Source: Skeletonema tropicum (lineage: Eukaryota > Bacillariophyta > Thalassiosirophyceae > Thalassiosirales > Thalassiosiraceae). From it: a stretch of 64,000 bases of DNA. Every line of letters starts with the position of its first letter. The stretch's first letter is position 1. The translations under genes were made by a program, and so were the position numbers. Shown here one piece after another: positions 46,965 to 58,346 of the stretch. Under the pieces are notes generated by a model. The model saw only the letters and a program-made list of their open reading frames with translations, searched no databases and was not told where the DNA came from. The stretch covers positions 124,001 to 188,000 of the forward strand of contig JAWZXG010000031.1 of NCBI GenBank assembly GCA_037178625.1, given 5' to 3'.

Positions 46965-49900
46965 TTATCGTCTATTCTTCTTCTTCTTACCAACAACCGC
47001 CTGGAATCCATCCTCGTCCACACTTGGTGTTACAGATCCAGACAGCTCCTTCTCCATACCTGCCCAACGCAACGAACCCTTACTTCGTTGATAAAATAGT
47101 AGATAAGCCCCTCCGGTAATTGCAGCATCTCCAGAAGTAAAGCCGACATTAGAATCGTTGTATCTGTACCAATTTCCGTCTTCGGAGTTGCGCGCTGTGG
47201 CTGTGTAGTGGCCACTGTTGGCGGTGGTTCCGGAGTGTTCGCTTACTCCGAATAGCTTGTAAATTGGTGGTGCATTTGGGTCAATAGGACCACGAACATA
47301 CTCGGTCATGTCCAATCGATCAATCGGGAAATTCACAGTGTCTTCAATCTTCCTCTTCAAGATTCTTCCATCAACATCCGGACACTTTTCAAATGTAAAC
47401 CTCTTCAAATGAAGGACGAGTATGTCCGGTGTGTTCCAAAGAGTGATGAGCTTTAGCGCACATACATGCTTTTTGCAATTGGAACAGTACCATGCATTAT
47501 GCTCGTCCAGCTGTTCTCCTGCGGCGAATTGATCGAGGCAATCTTTGAGTGGTATAGTGGAGCCACTTTTCGGGGGGACAAGTGGGATTGAAATAGATGA
47601 GTACACATCGAACTTGACACTCTCTCTACCACATCCGGGACACCTTAGGTGACTTCGATGCATCCCCTGGGTGTAATCCACAAATATACTATCGTGCCGC
47701 TTCAAGTGGTTCCGCCATGATTCTTCTGCAGCCAATCTGTCCTCCATCCCATATGCTTCAAACTGTTCTACGTAAGGCTTATTCTTGACACGGTTCAAAT
47801 CTTCATGTAAGCCATCAATGAGGAACTGACAGAATTCTTGGCTATCATGCTGGAAATTGTTATTGAATTGAGGAGCGAAGCTTCCGACTGTTTGTTTAAG
47901 TAGACGAGGGGCAAGAATGGAATATTCGTTTCCCCATACATCATTCAAGAAGGACGCGTAGGCAGTAGATATCCTTCCACCGCTCCCGAGCGGGTTGTTT
48001 TTGTTGATTTCCTTCAAATATTCGCCTTTGAGAAAGAAGTTTGTGATTGGTTTCATCTGGTTCAGACATTGCAGGATTGAGTTCATGTAACTGGAAGGGA
48101 AATAAAGATGTACGGTAGAGGATTGTGTTAGTAGGTGAAAAATGTGTAATAAAAATATAAATTCAACAGGGGTCAAGAAAAGCATCTGTGGATGGTTGGC
48201 TTACCAAGAGTTGCCCAAATTGTGCAATCCAACAGTTCCACTAGCAATTGGATTTCCACGGAGAGATTCTCGAACAAACCCCGACCCATGTATGTTATTA
48301 AACGGCTTCATAACCTCTACAAGATCTCGCTTTGATTCCATCACATAACTGGCTGTGGCGGGGGCATCACTTTGCTTCTTGTCGCGAGTTTGGTGCGTGT
48401 TAACTTGACAGATTTCTTCACCGTAGAGGTTCACCCATCGGATGAAAGGTGGTTGTGCTGCGGGTAGTCCATCATCATTCTTACTTCTCACTGTGGGTAG
48501 TGGTGAGGTGCATCTGAGTCGTTCCTGAGGTACTTCCACTAAGATTTGTTTCTTGCGGTTTAATAGTAGGAGAGATGACATCTTCCCATCACCATTGTCT
48601 TCTAATGCCTCTAGTTCTGCGCCTCCCACGAGCTCTCTGGGGGGATCCGCCTCCCTACCTACCGCAAGGACTGTAGCACGATGCCATTTGGGTCGCTGCA
48701 CCAACGAGGACGATTCACGAACCTCCACCTCATCTCCAACTTTGATCTGTTCCCTCCACCTCGATGTCTTCGACCAGAGTGGCATGGGGGGTGACTTACT
48801 CTTGAGTTTTCCATCCCCAGCAGCACCCTTCTTATGACGGGGAAGAATTGTATCCCACTTCGACCCCCACCCGAAATAGTGAACCTTGACCGTATCAGGA
48901 GTAACTTCTCGAATTATGGCTTCGTACCATTGGCGTGTCGAGTCTTGCGCATCGACAAAGTCTCCAACTTGCAATCGATTCTCGAGTTGGAGGGATTCAC
49001 GGACCCACCGTGCGGTGGGACTGCTTCGAATTTCAATCAGTAGCTCTACAACAACAGGTTGTATTTTTGGTTGACTTTGTGGTAGTTGAGTCAAGTCAAT
49101 TTTGAGCCATTCACCCACAGTCAGCGGTCTATTATCATTGCTCTTCTTTCCGGACCGAGGTGGTGTTTTAGGAGACTTGGGCTTCTTCGGAGGAGAAACT
49201 ACCAATGAATCCATATGGATCAAATCAAATCCATCCCCATTCTTCGTTGCACCTCTTATTCCCTCAGCAGCCTGAACATCATTCACGTACGGTCGACTCT
49301 TCTTCCAAAGACGAATACAGGCACTAGATCGACCGGGGGAGGCAGCACGTTCCAACTCGTGAAGGACATTCTTGGCAAGTGATGCACGGGATGCAAGTGC
49401 CATTCCCTGTTGACAATGCCGCAATGAATTAGTGTTGACTACTGCGGCGGGGGGTAGTGGTGATGATACTCCGTCAATAATTGAATAGTGGAATTCAACT
49501 GGATACACTTCGACAGAGTTCATCGTTTGTTGTTGTTGTTGTTGGTTGTTCCCAATTTGACTTTCTCTCATGCTTTGAGTGGCCTCCTTCAATAATGACG
49601 CATACGATGGACTGGCCGTAGTAGTACCAGATTTCGATGTTGCAGCACTCTGACCAACAACAACCCCCGATGATGATGTCGCCAAGAGTCGACGACGAAA
49701 TTCAATAGGTCGAGCAGCAGCAGCAGCAGCCTGGGCAGATGATTTCGACTGTGAATTATTGACAACAGCAGTATTAGTCATCATCGTCATTGTTCCTCCT
49801 TCCGTTGACAAAGACGGATAATTTATATCCATATTCTTCTTGAGAGAAGAACGAGGACTACTTCTTGGTGATGATGATGATGGTAGTGGTGATGGATCAT

Positions 49901-51815
49901 TCCTCCATTCATCATGGTACAATAACGACATGCCATCCTCATCATCATCGCCACCCCCATTCTTAATGGCAACCGATGATGATTGATACGAAATAGTACG
50001 ATTATCTTCACAAATCACACCAACAGTTTGACGTAATAGTTCGTAGAAGGAGGAGGGTACCGGATTAACAGCGAGATGGGGAGCATCCTCGTCAGTTTCA
50101 GAGCTTTCGAGATAGTTGATGAGTGCCTCGTCATCCATTTCTTGTTGGACTGTCAGTATATTCTCATGTCTATTCCAATCCCTGCTGCTGTTGCTGTTGT
50201 TGTTACTGTTGTTGCTATCGGTAGTAGTAGTAGCATTATTAATCAACAACCCTCTCATCACCAAAGACACATTCCGACGTAACTGCAATGACTTATTCTT
50301 TCGTATCATCATCCGTGCATCTATCGCTCCAGGAGGACAACACGAAGGATGCAACATTTCAAACATGTCACGGAACAATTGACTAGCTTGCATCATCCCC
50401 TCGGTAGTAGTTTGATGATTATGATGATGATTATGATGATGAATATTCGTCCCCACATCTTCCTTTTTTTCATCATGTAAAATCCCCCCATCGTCATCAT
50501 CATCATTATTATTTGTATCATTGGTTGACGATGGTGCTACTTGTTGTTGTTGTTGTTGTTGCAACCATCCCCTCTCATTGACGCATGTCATCCAATCCAT
50601 CCAACATGTTTGTACACTATCTAACCATTTCATCCACTCCTTGTCATTACGAGTAGTGCCATTATCGTTATCATCATCATCAACATTCGTGTACAACTGA
50701 TATTGATCCGAAATAATGGACAATGCCGCCAAAGTTTGTACCGCATGCTGTGGTAATTGAAACAATACCTCTCTTGTTCCAGCATCATTGCTGCTGCTAC
50801 TGCTGCCATTGGTAGTATTCGACGCTTCAAACGGCAATAAAAATGACGATGATGATGACAATACCCACTCATCGACACAGGATAGAATAACATCATTTCG
50901 AGTCCAATCACACCATTTTCTCATGTACATTCGTGGTAGCAAATAGACATGCTCATTGAAGTTTGGTTGACGTGGTTGTACCATCGTGCGAGTAGTACCA
51001 CCGCTACTGCGATTGATGGTGGAATAATCCGACAAGGAAGTTCGGTGGATGGCAAGTGGTAGAGGAGTATCGGAGAGCAATGCCTGGATGGCATTGATGT
51101 GAAATTGGTAGTGTGGGGATGGTAAAGCATTGTCTTTATCTAGCAGTGCCAATTCCTCCATTTCATTATTATTACCCACTAACAACTGTTGTTGCTGTTG
51201 CTGTTGCTGTTGCTGTGACTGATGATTACTCTTCTTTGATGGATGACCACCGTTATTGCTCGTAACGCCTCTGCCTCTCCCCTCAACACCACCACCAACA
51301 TTATCTGGCGGCAAAGGAGTTGACTTGGATCGAGCAAATGGAAACACACCTCCTGCAGTAGTATTGCCGCCGCCACCACCATTATTATTATTAGGAATTA
51401 TGGATCGTTTCGATGCAGATGATTTAGCATTATTGCCCCTACTACCACTATTGTTAGTAGTATTGTAATTATTTTGGGGCATCATCTCAACTACTTTTGT
51501 TGCAGTAGTAGTCGAATTAGTTAGAGCAGCGCCTTCGGAATACGAGCGGGCATAATAGTGAGGAGCGCCGATTGTTGCAGAAGATACTCGAGTGGGCGGC
51601 GAAACGACTTTGGTGGTAGCAGTAGTAGTAGTAGTATTCGAGGAGGTGGCAGCTAACGTCGTCGTGGAAGAGTCAATGAGGGCGTGTTGGAGAGATGTTC
51701 GGAGGGAAATGAATTGATTGGCGGTTTGATCGTCCCATTTTACTGACATCATCACTTTGACGGAGTTCATTATTTTGACAGGGTGGCTTCTTGGTGAGCT
51801 ATTAGAGGAGGTCAT
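46965..51815 (-). CDS. Ubiquitin-specific protease, USP4/15-like, with long low-complexity N-terminus (1,578 residues)
   Basis: Exon 1 51815-48205, intron 48204-48091 (114 bases, GTAAGC...TTCCAG, phase 2), exon 2 48090-46965. The intron splits the codon of the catalytic Cys, so only the joined frame restores GLHNLGNSCYMNSILQCL. Predicted triad: Cys1204, His1498 (NSGHYTA) and Asp1516 (YNDSNV). Two CxxC pairs (1354/1357, 1406/1409) form the usual zinc ribbon. Blocks such as APRLLKQTVGSFAPQF and DGLHEDLNRVK are close to USP4/11/15. Before the catalytic domain are two Tudor-like modules (about 945-992 with WYEAIIREV..VHYFGW, and 1015-1050). The first 800 residues are Asn/Thr/Ser/Gln-rich. It removes ubiquitin from substrates; the Tudor-like pair may target it to chromatin or RNA proteins (inference). 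Confidence 0.9.
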
Positions 51816-52322
51816 TGCGGTTAAATAGTTTGGATGGGGGCTTTGAGAGGATAATTAGTACACGTCTTATGTCAATAAGTAGGTCGCCGACAACATGGTT
51901 TTTAAAATTTTTGGGAGCATTTTTTTTGTGGTTGGGAAGCGGGTGTTATTTTTTGCTCATTTTTATTATTTACATACAATCACCCGTCTTGGGATGTAGA
52001 TTATTCACGCCACGCCAATGCCGCCGCGTGTGTAGCAAATAAATCTAATCATGGGAACCATCCACAAAATAATAAGTACGTCAACGTCACTGGTTCACAA
52101 AAGATTTCCAATACCAGTGATAGATAGATAGATAGATCTGGTATCGTGCCTAGGTACTCTTTTTAATTCTGTTGGTGGTAGCTAGGTAGGTAGCTGGTAC
52201 TTCAAGCCAAGTTTGCGTGCATGGACGAGCACGATTCACGCATCAAGTACGTTGGCGCGCGGCGGCGGGGCAAGCTTCTCCCGGCTTTCGTGTGCTTCTA
52301 TTCTTTGCTGCACGAATTATCG
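51816..52322. other. Intergenic, upstream of the USP gene
   Basis: Promoter region of the leftward USP gene. A GATA run (GATAGATAGATAGAT at about 52122-52136) was noted. An open stretch beginning ATG 52221 runs into the MITE and is not called. Confidence 0.4.
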
Positions 52323-52465
52323 TACTCTTTCTGCACAAATAATAAGAGCGGTATTAACTTGTTTTCTGTCATATTCTGCTATGCAGCTTCTATCTTGAAA
52401 ATTGACCAAATTTTAACTGTGTATTTTAAATCAAAAAGCTCATTTTTTGTGGGACAGAGGGAGTA
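52323..52465. mobile_element. Stowaway-like MITE
   Basis: The right end read in reverse is CTCCCTCTGTCCCACAAAAA, very like the conserved CTCCCTC-type terminus of Stowaway (Tc1/mariner-derived) MITEs. The left end CTCTTTCTGCACAAATAA is an imperfect partner. TA stands on both sides (52323-52324, 52464-52465). About 140 bases, within the normal size, AT-rich and non-coding. Confidence 0.6.
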
Positions 52466-52510
52466 TTTCTCTATGAATTCTTTCTCATTACTTTTAGATG
52501 ACTTAAACTC

Positions 52511-52771
52511 TTAATGCATCGTTTCCATCTCTGCATTTGATTGGTAACCCAACATGTCGAGAATTGGACGTTCTTTGTTGGCCTTCAATCGTTGCTCGAA
52601 GCGAATGAGATTCTGAGGGGCATTGAAGCTGCGTTCCAGGTCGAAGGGTTTCATTAGATATAGTCCAGCTAGTGTTCTCACCCTCGACAAGACAACGTAG
52701 ACCCAGTTCACGCATCTGGCGATCTGTAGTGTTAGCCTATCCAGCAGGTTGCTTCTCAGCGAATATTGGTG
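52511..52771 (-). pseudogene. C-terminal scrap of a PIF1-type helicase (Helitron-like)
   Basis: Minus-strand frame ending at TAA 52511 reads LTLQIARCVNWVYVVLSRVRT, then LAGLYLMKPFDLERSF, and continues about 30 residues. VYVVLSRVRT is helicase motif VI of the PIF1/RRM3 family, and the LFL-EP-type continuation is typical of Helitron-encoded helicases. All upstream motifs are missing because an inverted repeat interrupts it near 52770. No Rep domain or Helitron 3' hairpin was identified. Confidence 0.65.
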
Positions 52772-53060
52772 CTATGATAAAGGTGAGCACAGTTCTGAAA
52801 TCCTCTCAGTGAGCTGAGTTGCGATGAATTTGTGATATGGAGCCAAAGACCCAAGGAAACTGGATAAGGGGACCTTTTGGGGGGTTAACCCTTAAAGCAA
52901 GCTAGAAGTGGGGCTAACAAATTATTTTTATAAAAAATTAGATACAACACAGATTCGAACTCAGCTCACCGAGAGCAGCATTTTAAGCACCTTTACAGGT
53001 TAAGTAGTCTACCCCCGTGGCGGCTGAGAAGTGGATAGGGTAACACTACAGATCGCCATC
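52714..53060. repeat. Imperfect inverted repeat (arms about 125 bases) over the helicase scrap
   Basis: Left arm 52714-52840 (TGGCGATCTGTAGTGTTA... to CTCAGTGAGCTGAGTTGCGATG) matches the reverse of 52935-53058 (TGGCGATCTGTAGTGTTA... CTCGGTGAGCTGAGTTCGAATC). Short indels separate the arms. The outer part of each arm includes helicase coding sequence. The inner part carries a TTCGAATC B-box-like string. Confidence 0.65.
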
Positions 53061-53129
53061 TATTTCCAGTCATTTATTGAAGAACGATCTGAATAAGCCA
53101 TTGTCAAGCGCTTGGATACAATGTTGATG

Positions 53130-53590
53130 TTCCACGCACAACCGACCAGGTGCTCTAGAGAGAGAGAGAGAGCTGGCGTGGCGTCATGAAATAATATGTG
53201 AATGAGAATGATAATTCATTTGATCATCAATAGCCAGCATGGTGACAAGTGACAAAGACAATGTTTCGTATTGTCAATGTCAAAGCGCCTTCTCCCGGCT
53301 GGGCATCAGCGACAGCGCAAAAAACTCCAATCGATGAATCACTATCATCTTCGCTACCACCACCCACCACCACCAACAGGTGGGGCAGGTGGTATTGAAG
53401 AAGACTTCAGCACTCCAATCTACAGAGGAGAGAGTCAAAAGCGAAAGGTTGAGGCGGTGGCGGAGCCTGCTCATTCATCGGTACGACATTATACGAGAAT
53501 AATAATCCGCATATGGGAACAAACAAGGGTTGGTTTGTATCTATACGGACAAAGCTGATTGAGACTTGTGTCTGCAGTAGAACCCCATGC
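53130..53590 (+). pseudogene. Truncated copy of the AP2 gene's promoter and first codons
   Basis: Closely matches about 58235-58560: the upstream GTTCCACGCAC...GGTGCTCTAG region, the start GCATGGTGACA, and the sequence through AAGGTTGAGGCGGTGGCGGA. A 7-base insertion just after the ATG (53236) shifts the frame. The AP2 domain and the rest are missing. Similarity stops at about 53482. Confidence 0.8.
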
Positions 53591-54201
53591 ATCCTTACTG
53601 GGATGTACCACGGTATGTAAATGTAAATAACTTCCAGAATGGTTTGAAAGATGTGTGGAGTAATTTCTTGTCATGAAAGGTGAAGGAAGAAAGGGAGCAA
53701 GGGACGATGGATATTGATATTGCAGTCAAAGAAGAAAAAAGAGGAAGAAAGCTTTAGATGGAAGGGAATAAAAGACTAGACATAGAAATGACGAGGAGCT
53801 TTGATGCTTTCTTACATGAAGTGAGGAACGCTCCTTTTGCTTTTGGACTTTGGGAACAGTTTCTTGTAAAAGTCTTGGAGAGAAGAATTACCAAATTACC
53901 CACCTCAACCTAAGCGCAGACAAAGTATCAAATTGAAGTTGTCCAGATGTATCTACTTGCTGGTGGAGCTATCCGAGGTCTCATGTCCAGCTATGTCTAG
54001 CCGCATGTTTATATACATTTATATGAAACAAGAAAGTTACCTTGATACTAATATCATTATCGTGTAATATTTACTTTGTATATCAAAGATAAAGATAGAA
54101 AACATTCATGCACATTACCATTACATCCCTAGACCCCCATACAGCCACAGCTCCTGATTGACCTCTTCGACTTAAGATTTGACATTGTGAGACGGTTTGC
54201 T
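53591..54201. other. Intergenic, nothing recognised
   Basis: AT-rich. Contains the 3' region of the following minus-strand gene. Confidence 0.4.
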
Positions 54202-54918
54202 TTATTGGACTTTTGGTGCTTTGCTGACTTTTGGTGCTTTGCTGCATTTGGAGCCAACTGGTGGGACTGTTGTCGTGGCAGGTGGAACTGTTGTCGTGGC
54301 AGGTGGAACTGTTGTCGTAGCAGGTGGGACTGTTGTCGTGGCAGGTGGAACTGTTGTCGTAGCAGGTGGGACTGTTGTCGTGGCAGGTGGAACAGTTGTC
54401 GTGGCAGGGACTGTTGTCGTGGCAGGGACTGTTGTCGTCCCAGGTGGGGTCCCAGGTGGGAATGGGTATGATGTCGTCCCAGATAGGAAGAACTCAGTCG
54501 TGGTCATAGCAGCCGGGGTTGTGGTGGTTGGTAATTTCTGCTCGCGTTGGGGGCGTAGGGCACTTCTCCCGACAGCAGCAGCACAATCGTCATCGTCACC
54601 ATTCTCCTGCACCTGCACTTCCTGAGTCTGAAGATTCTTGTTTCCTGCAGTCAATGTCACGGTGGGCCAAAGAACCAAGCCCAAGACGGCAGCAGAAATA
54701 ATGGCAATGTGCCACCAACGCGCAACACAGGCCAAAAAAGTGGATTCTTTGGCTTCGGCGCTAGGCACAGGCAGTTCTACATCATCAAGGTGTCCGTTGC
54801 CGTTATCGTTATCCACTGAAGCAATAACTTCAACCGAGGGTGCAAAGGTAGCGGCCTCTTCATCTGCATTTGCTCTGCGTTGACTGTGGCTTTCGCGGCG
54901 GTGAAGGACTGTGGACAT
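54202..54918 (-). CDS. Membrane protein with Thr/Pro mucin-like repeat tail (238 residues)
   Basis: ATG at 54918. The N-terminal 66 residues are polar and acidic with no signal peptide. One strong membrane segment follows at about 67-90 (WWHIAIISAAVLGLVLWPTV), so a type II orientation with the long C-terminal part outside is likely. The outer part ends in eight or more PPATTTV-type heptads, good O-glycosylation candidates, and then KCSKAPKVSKAPKV. Tails of this kind (Thr/Pro repeats, SKAPK) occur in diatom surface or wall proteins in my experience. Function unknown. The DNA repeat makes the heptad number likely to vary between strains. Confidence 0.7.
   Translation of the reverse strand: MSTVLHRRESHSQRRANADEEAATFAPSVEVIASVDNDNGNGHLDDVELPVPSAEAKESTFLACVARWWHIAIISAAVLGLVLWPTVTLTAGNKNLQTQEVQVQENGDDDDCAAAVGRSALRPQREQKLPTTTTPAAMTTTEFFLSGTTSYPFPPGTPPGTTTVPATTTVPATTTVPPATTTVPPATTTVPPATTTVPPATTTVPPATTTVPPATTTVPPVGSKCSKAPKVSKAPKVQ
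54255..54450. repeat. 21-base coding minisatellite
   Basis: Units of GGTGGAACTGTTGTCGTGGCA with GGGACT/GGAACT and GTAGCA/GTGGCA variants. Eight or so full units plus two shorter 18-base units (GGGACTGTTGTCGTGGCA) at the right end. It encodes the PPATTTV heptads of the minus-strand gene. Confidence 0.85.
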
Positions 54919-55972
54919 TGTTTAGTATTATGATTACGCACTCGGTCTCAGGCTGGCTGGTCTCTGGTCTGCAAGGCTGTTCTATCATAGGTAAATAATA
55001 ATGACAATGATCATTGTTTTATATGATGATAGATACTCTGATAGCCGCGCGATAGCCTGGTTGGTTTTACTGGTTTTCGTGCGTTTTGCGGCTTTTCGTT
55101 CAGGACCAACAAATAATTTGAATTACGCTACTTTCTCTATTACAAGAAGACTTTATTTGGTTTAAATTTATTCCTACGTACGTTGGTAGGTATATAGGAG
55201 AACCCAAAATTAAATTTCTCTTTTAGCCCGCCTTCTAAAAGTTGGCCGTTTGTGTGGCAAAATGGGCTGGTAGGTCAACGATAGGAATTAGTATACCCCC
55301 ATGCGAACTCAAAAACGGCCGTTTCAAGTCACGCACCACCTCGACCAACGGTTTCGGACTGCACTGTCTCACACTTTTTCACCGTCCCCGAATACGAATA
55401 CGAATCCGGCACATACTGAATTCCTACGTATCATTTGACTCGACTTCAAAATGTTGGGATTCGGGCTCCGAATCCCAACCCCCTAATTCGGTGTACTAAA
55501 GGGGCTACTGGAAGCTCTTGTATGTAGTGATTAGTGATCGGCCCGACCATCCATCGATCATCGATCGGCAACGCAACAACAACATCATCACGACCATCAT
55601 GTCGGGCCGTAAGCCATAGCACAATCAATTAGGATTCTAACACACCATAAAGCTATCATCTTTATCAGTTTTTGATGTAGAAAACGCTGATGTAGCTGGA
55701 AGGTTGCGAAATTGAGAACTTACAGACGTATCGGCGGGTATATCGACGGCATTGATTTTTGGTCTATTTTGGTGAAGGTGTCTAATATCGTCGACGAAGA
55801 AACGCATAAATAGATTCATAAGGCCTCCACAGCATTCTCAGCTCTATAATAATGTTGATGACCGATGGTACTCAACCCGCCTGGTATCTGCCTTGAAATC
55901 ACTTGTAGGCAATGTCCTTAGGGTGTTGAATTTTGTGAACAGATGCATGTGTGGGCATAAAAACCTCATTAT
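54919..55972. other. Intergenic, nothing recognised
   Basis: Upstream region of the minus-strand membrane protein gene. No gene supported; short imperfect palindromes (CATCCATCGATCATCGATCGG near 55549) only. Confidence 0.35.
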
Positions 55973-57626
55973 TTATGCCGACCACAAAAGCGCGCCACCC
56001 CGTCCGTTGAGCGTTGAGCGAAATCGACGATCGAGCTCCAACTTTTTTTGAAAAAAAGATTTTCAAAATGTTGCCTCAAGCCTCAGCCTCAACACATCGA
56101 TCGACATGTCGCCGGCGATCACCCAGTAACATAGCTCCAAATCATGTACTAAAAGCATCCAATCAACACCACAACATGGGTTCTAGACCAATTTTCAACG
56201 CTGAATCCAATGGTGCAATCGGCGTTTTGGGATATCCTGAGCCTCCGGACGTACTTGCCGTTACATTAGTGGCTATTAGTGGCATAATTCCACCACGAAC
56301 AACATTACCGCAACAGGAATACCATGACTTTAACATCAATAATCATGCGTCTACCGACCCCCTAATATCGTCTCGAGACCTGCGCATAATAAAAAATCGA
56401 TTGGTGCACTCGGTTATGTTGATATTCGGCTTGTTGCGACTTATTGGTCACTGAATGTGGATTCGTTTTATTTCGAGCGAGCGCAAGAGGGCGTATGAGG
56501 GCCAATTAATCCATGTCAACATTGATGTCATGGAGTTTCACCCTTTCATACCTTCATAATTATCATTCGCGAGTGTTGGTGGTTATTTGTGCGAAATTAT
56601 TCGTAATCACTCCCATTAATGTGCTTCTCATCACTACCGCGGCAGCCATCAGGATTTTGCAAGCGACTTAGTTCTTATCATTAATATGATATCAAGGCTC
56701 AAACGACAACATTTGGTTATCAAATCCTTAAGATTGCAGGGAGGCGCTGTTCATTGACATATGACAACAATATGTATCACTTAGGAGAGTAATTGCAGTG
56801 TACGGCTGATTAGGTTGATAGCATTTCTATGTTGTTATGTTCGAAATATTTGAGGCATCAGCACATGTTCAAGTCGTTATATATCAGAGAGTAGTGTATA
56901 CTATCAATAGTTGTTGTGAAGATTGCCATTATGATGAAAAAATCGACTGTTTGTGCATATTGTTTGGAATAATTCCAATATATTTTTATAATAATGAGCT
57001 GACATTCTTAGTGTAATGATCAAGACATCAAACTATTGATCCCCTCCCTTTTGTAATACATAGTAACATAAGTGTTTGCCAAATGAGTCGTCTCATCAAT
57101 TTTATTGCATCATTAACCACCCATCAGAAGTTGTGGATACATAACATGAGCACCTCTTCCAAAATAGATAGTCAGCAACGATAGCTTCGCAGCGGCAGTA
57201 CATTAATGCCCACCCCGGCGGCAAATCCAGGTTTTTATTAGTTATGATCCTTGAGAGTGTTGTTATCAGCAACAGAGCGTCGAAAAGCCTTCATATATAA
57301 CGACGACATTGTCGGAAGCGTGTTACATATGGTGGAAATATGCCACTAATGTAACGGCAAAAACGTCCGGAGGATCAGGATATCTCAAACCACCGACTGC
57401 ACCATTGGATTCATTGTTGAAAATTGGTCTAGAAACCATGTTGTGGTGGTCATTGGATGCTATTTGTACATGATTTGGGACTATGTTATTGGGTGATCGC
57501 CGGCGACATGTCGATCGATGTGTTGTGGCACATTTTGAAAATCTTTTTCAAAAAAAGTTGGAGCTCGATCGTCGATTTCGCTCAACGCTCAACGGACGGG
57601 GTGGCGCGCTTTTGTGGTCGGCATAA
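55973..57626. mobile_element. Foldback-type element with inverted arms of about 300 bases
   Basis: The arm 55973-56297 begins TTATGCCGACCACAAAAGCG. It is closely matched by the reverse complement of 57328-57626, including GGGTGGCGCGCTTTTGTGG and GTCGATCGATGTGTTG. Arms diverge by scattered substitutions. The 1-kb middle is AT-rich and non-coding. No clear target duplication could be fixed (left flank ATTAT, right flank TACGT). An open stretch 56014-56454 starts with TTG inside the arm and is not a supported gene. Confidence 0.8.
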
Positions 57627-58346
57627 TACGTACGCTGATACTTCAAGTTCAAGGTTCCCGTGCTTCAAGCAAGTGTTGCTGGCGTGGTCGACGAGCACGA
57701 TATGTACTTAGACTGGCGGGAAATAATTGTCACTGTCGCGTCGTGACAGCTCACAATTTTCACACACAAATCACTAACAAAATTGTAATAGTCTAAATAT
57801 GGCCATGTTGCCCGACGAAAATTCATATATCAGTTGAAAGATAGCATCCCAAACAGTATATGTACAATATCTGACGCGGAAGAGACTATAATTCGTCGAG
57901 ATAGAGCACCTACCGACGAATTTGTGACCGATAACTGCAATTTCGAGCTAGAATGACGCATGCCTACGGCAGATCTGCATGCCTGTACTGCTGCTGCTAT
58001 TCGAGTATACTGCATATAACGTTGACCAGTGGTTCTATCGAAAGCTAATAGTCTGTACTATCGTATTATGGTCGACTATTTGTGTTAGGGGTCGACATGG
58101 AGGCACAGAACCTCCATGTAAGGGTGTAGAACTCGTGTTTTTTGTGTTTTGTTAGTGTTTTGTGTGGAGTTTCAGTGACATTGACAATTTTTTCCAGTGA
58201 AATTTTTTTCCTGCCATTAGATGATGCGGGCTTGCTTTTTTGTTCCACGCACCAGCCAGGTGCCAGGTGCTCTAGCTGGCGTCGAAAAGCTGCCATAACA
58301 TTATTAGTTATGAGAATGATAATTTATTTGATCATCAATAGCAAGC
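57627..58346. other. Intergenic, upstream of the AP2 gene
   Basis: The last 110 bases are shared with the truncated copy at 53130-53237 and so probably include the promoter/5' UTR. No gene supported. Confidence 0.5.

Noticed and set aside
52221..52514. 97-codon plus-strand frame
   Set aside because: Most of it is the Stowaway-like MITE, and there is no protein-like pattern.
52935..53000. Possible tRNA (B-box-like TTCGAATC, GCTC/GAGC arms)
   Set aside because: T-arm pairing is only about 3 of 5 and the acceptor stem needs an inserted base. At most a tRNA-derived repeat head.
53271..53558. 95-codon frame in the truncated AP2 copy
   Set aside because: It does not follow the parental frame from the ATG, and the parent comparison shows a 7-base insertion and truncation.
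54187..54625. Plus-strand frames with CCRGRWN and GGTVVVA repeats
   Set aside because: They are opposite-strand readings of the minisatellite. The minus frame has an ATG, a membrane segment and a sensible tail.
56014..56454. 146-codon frame in the foldback element
   Set aside because: Starts with TTG inside an inverted arm and is not preserved in the other arm.
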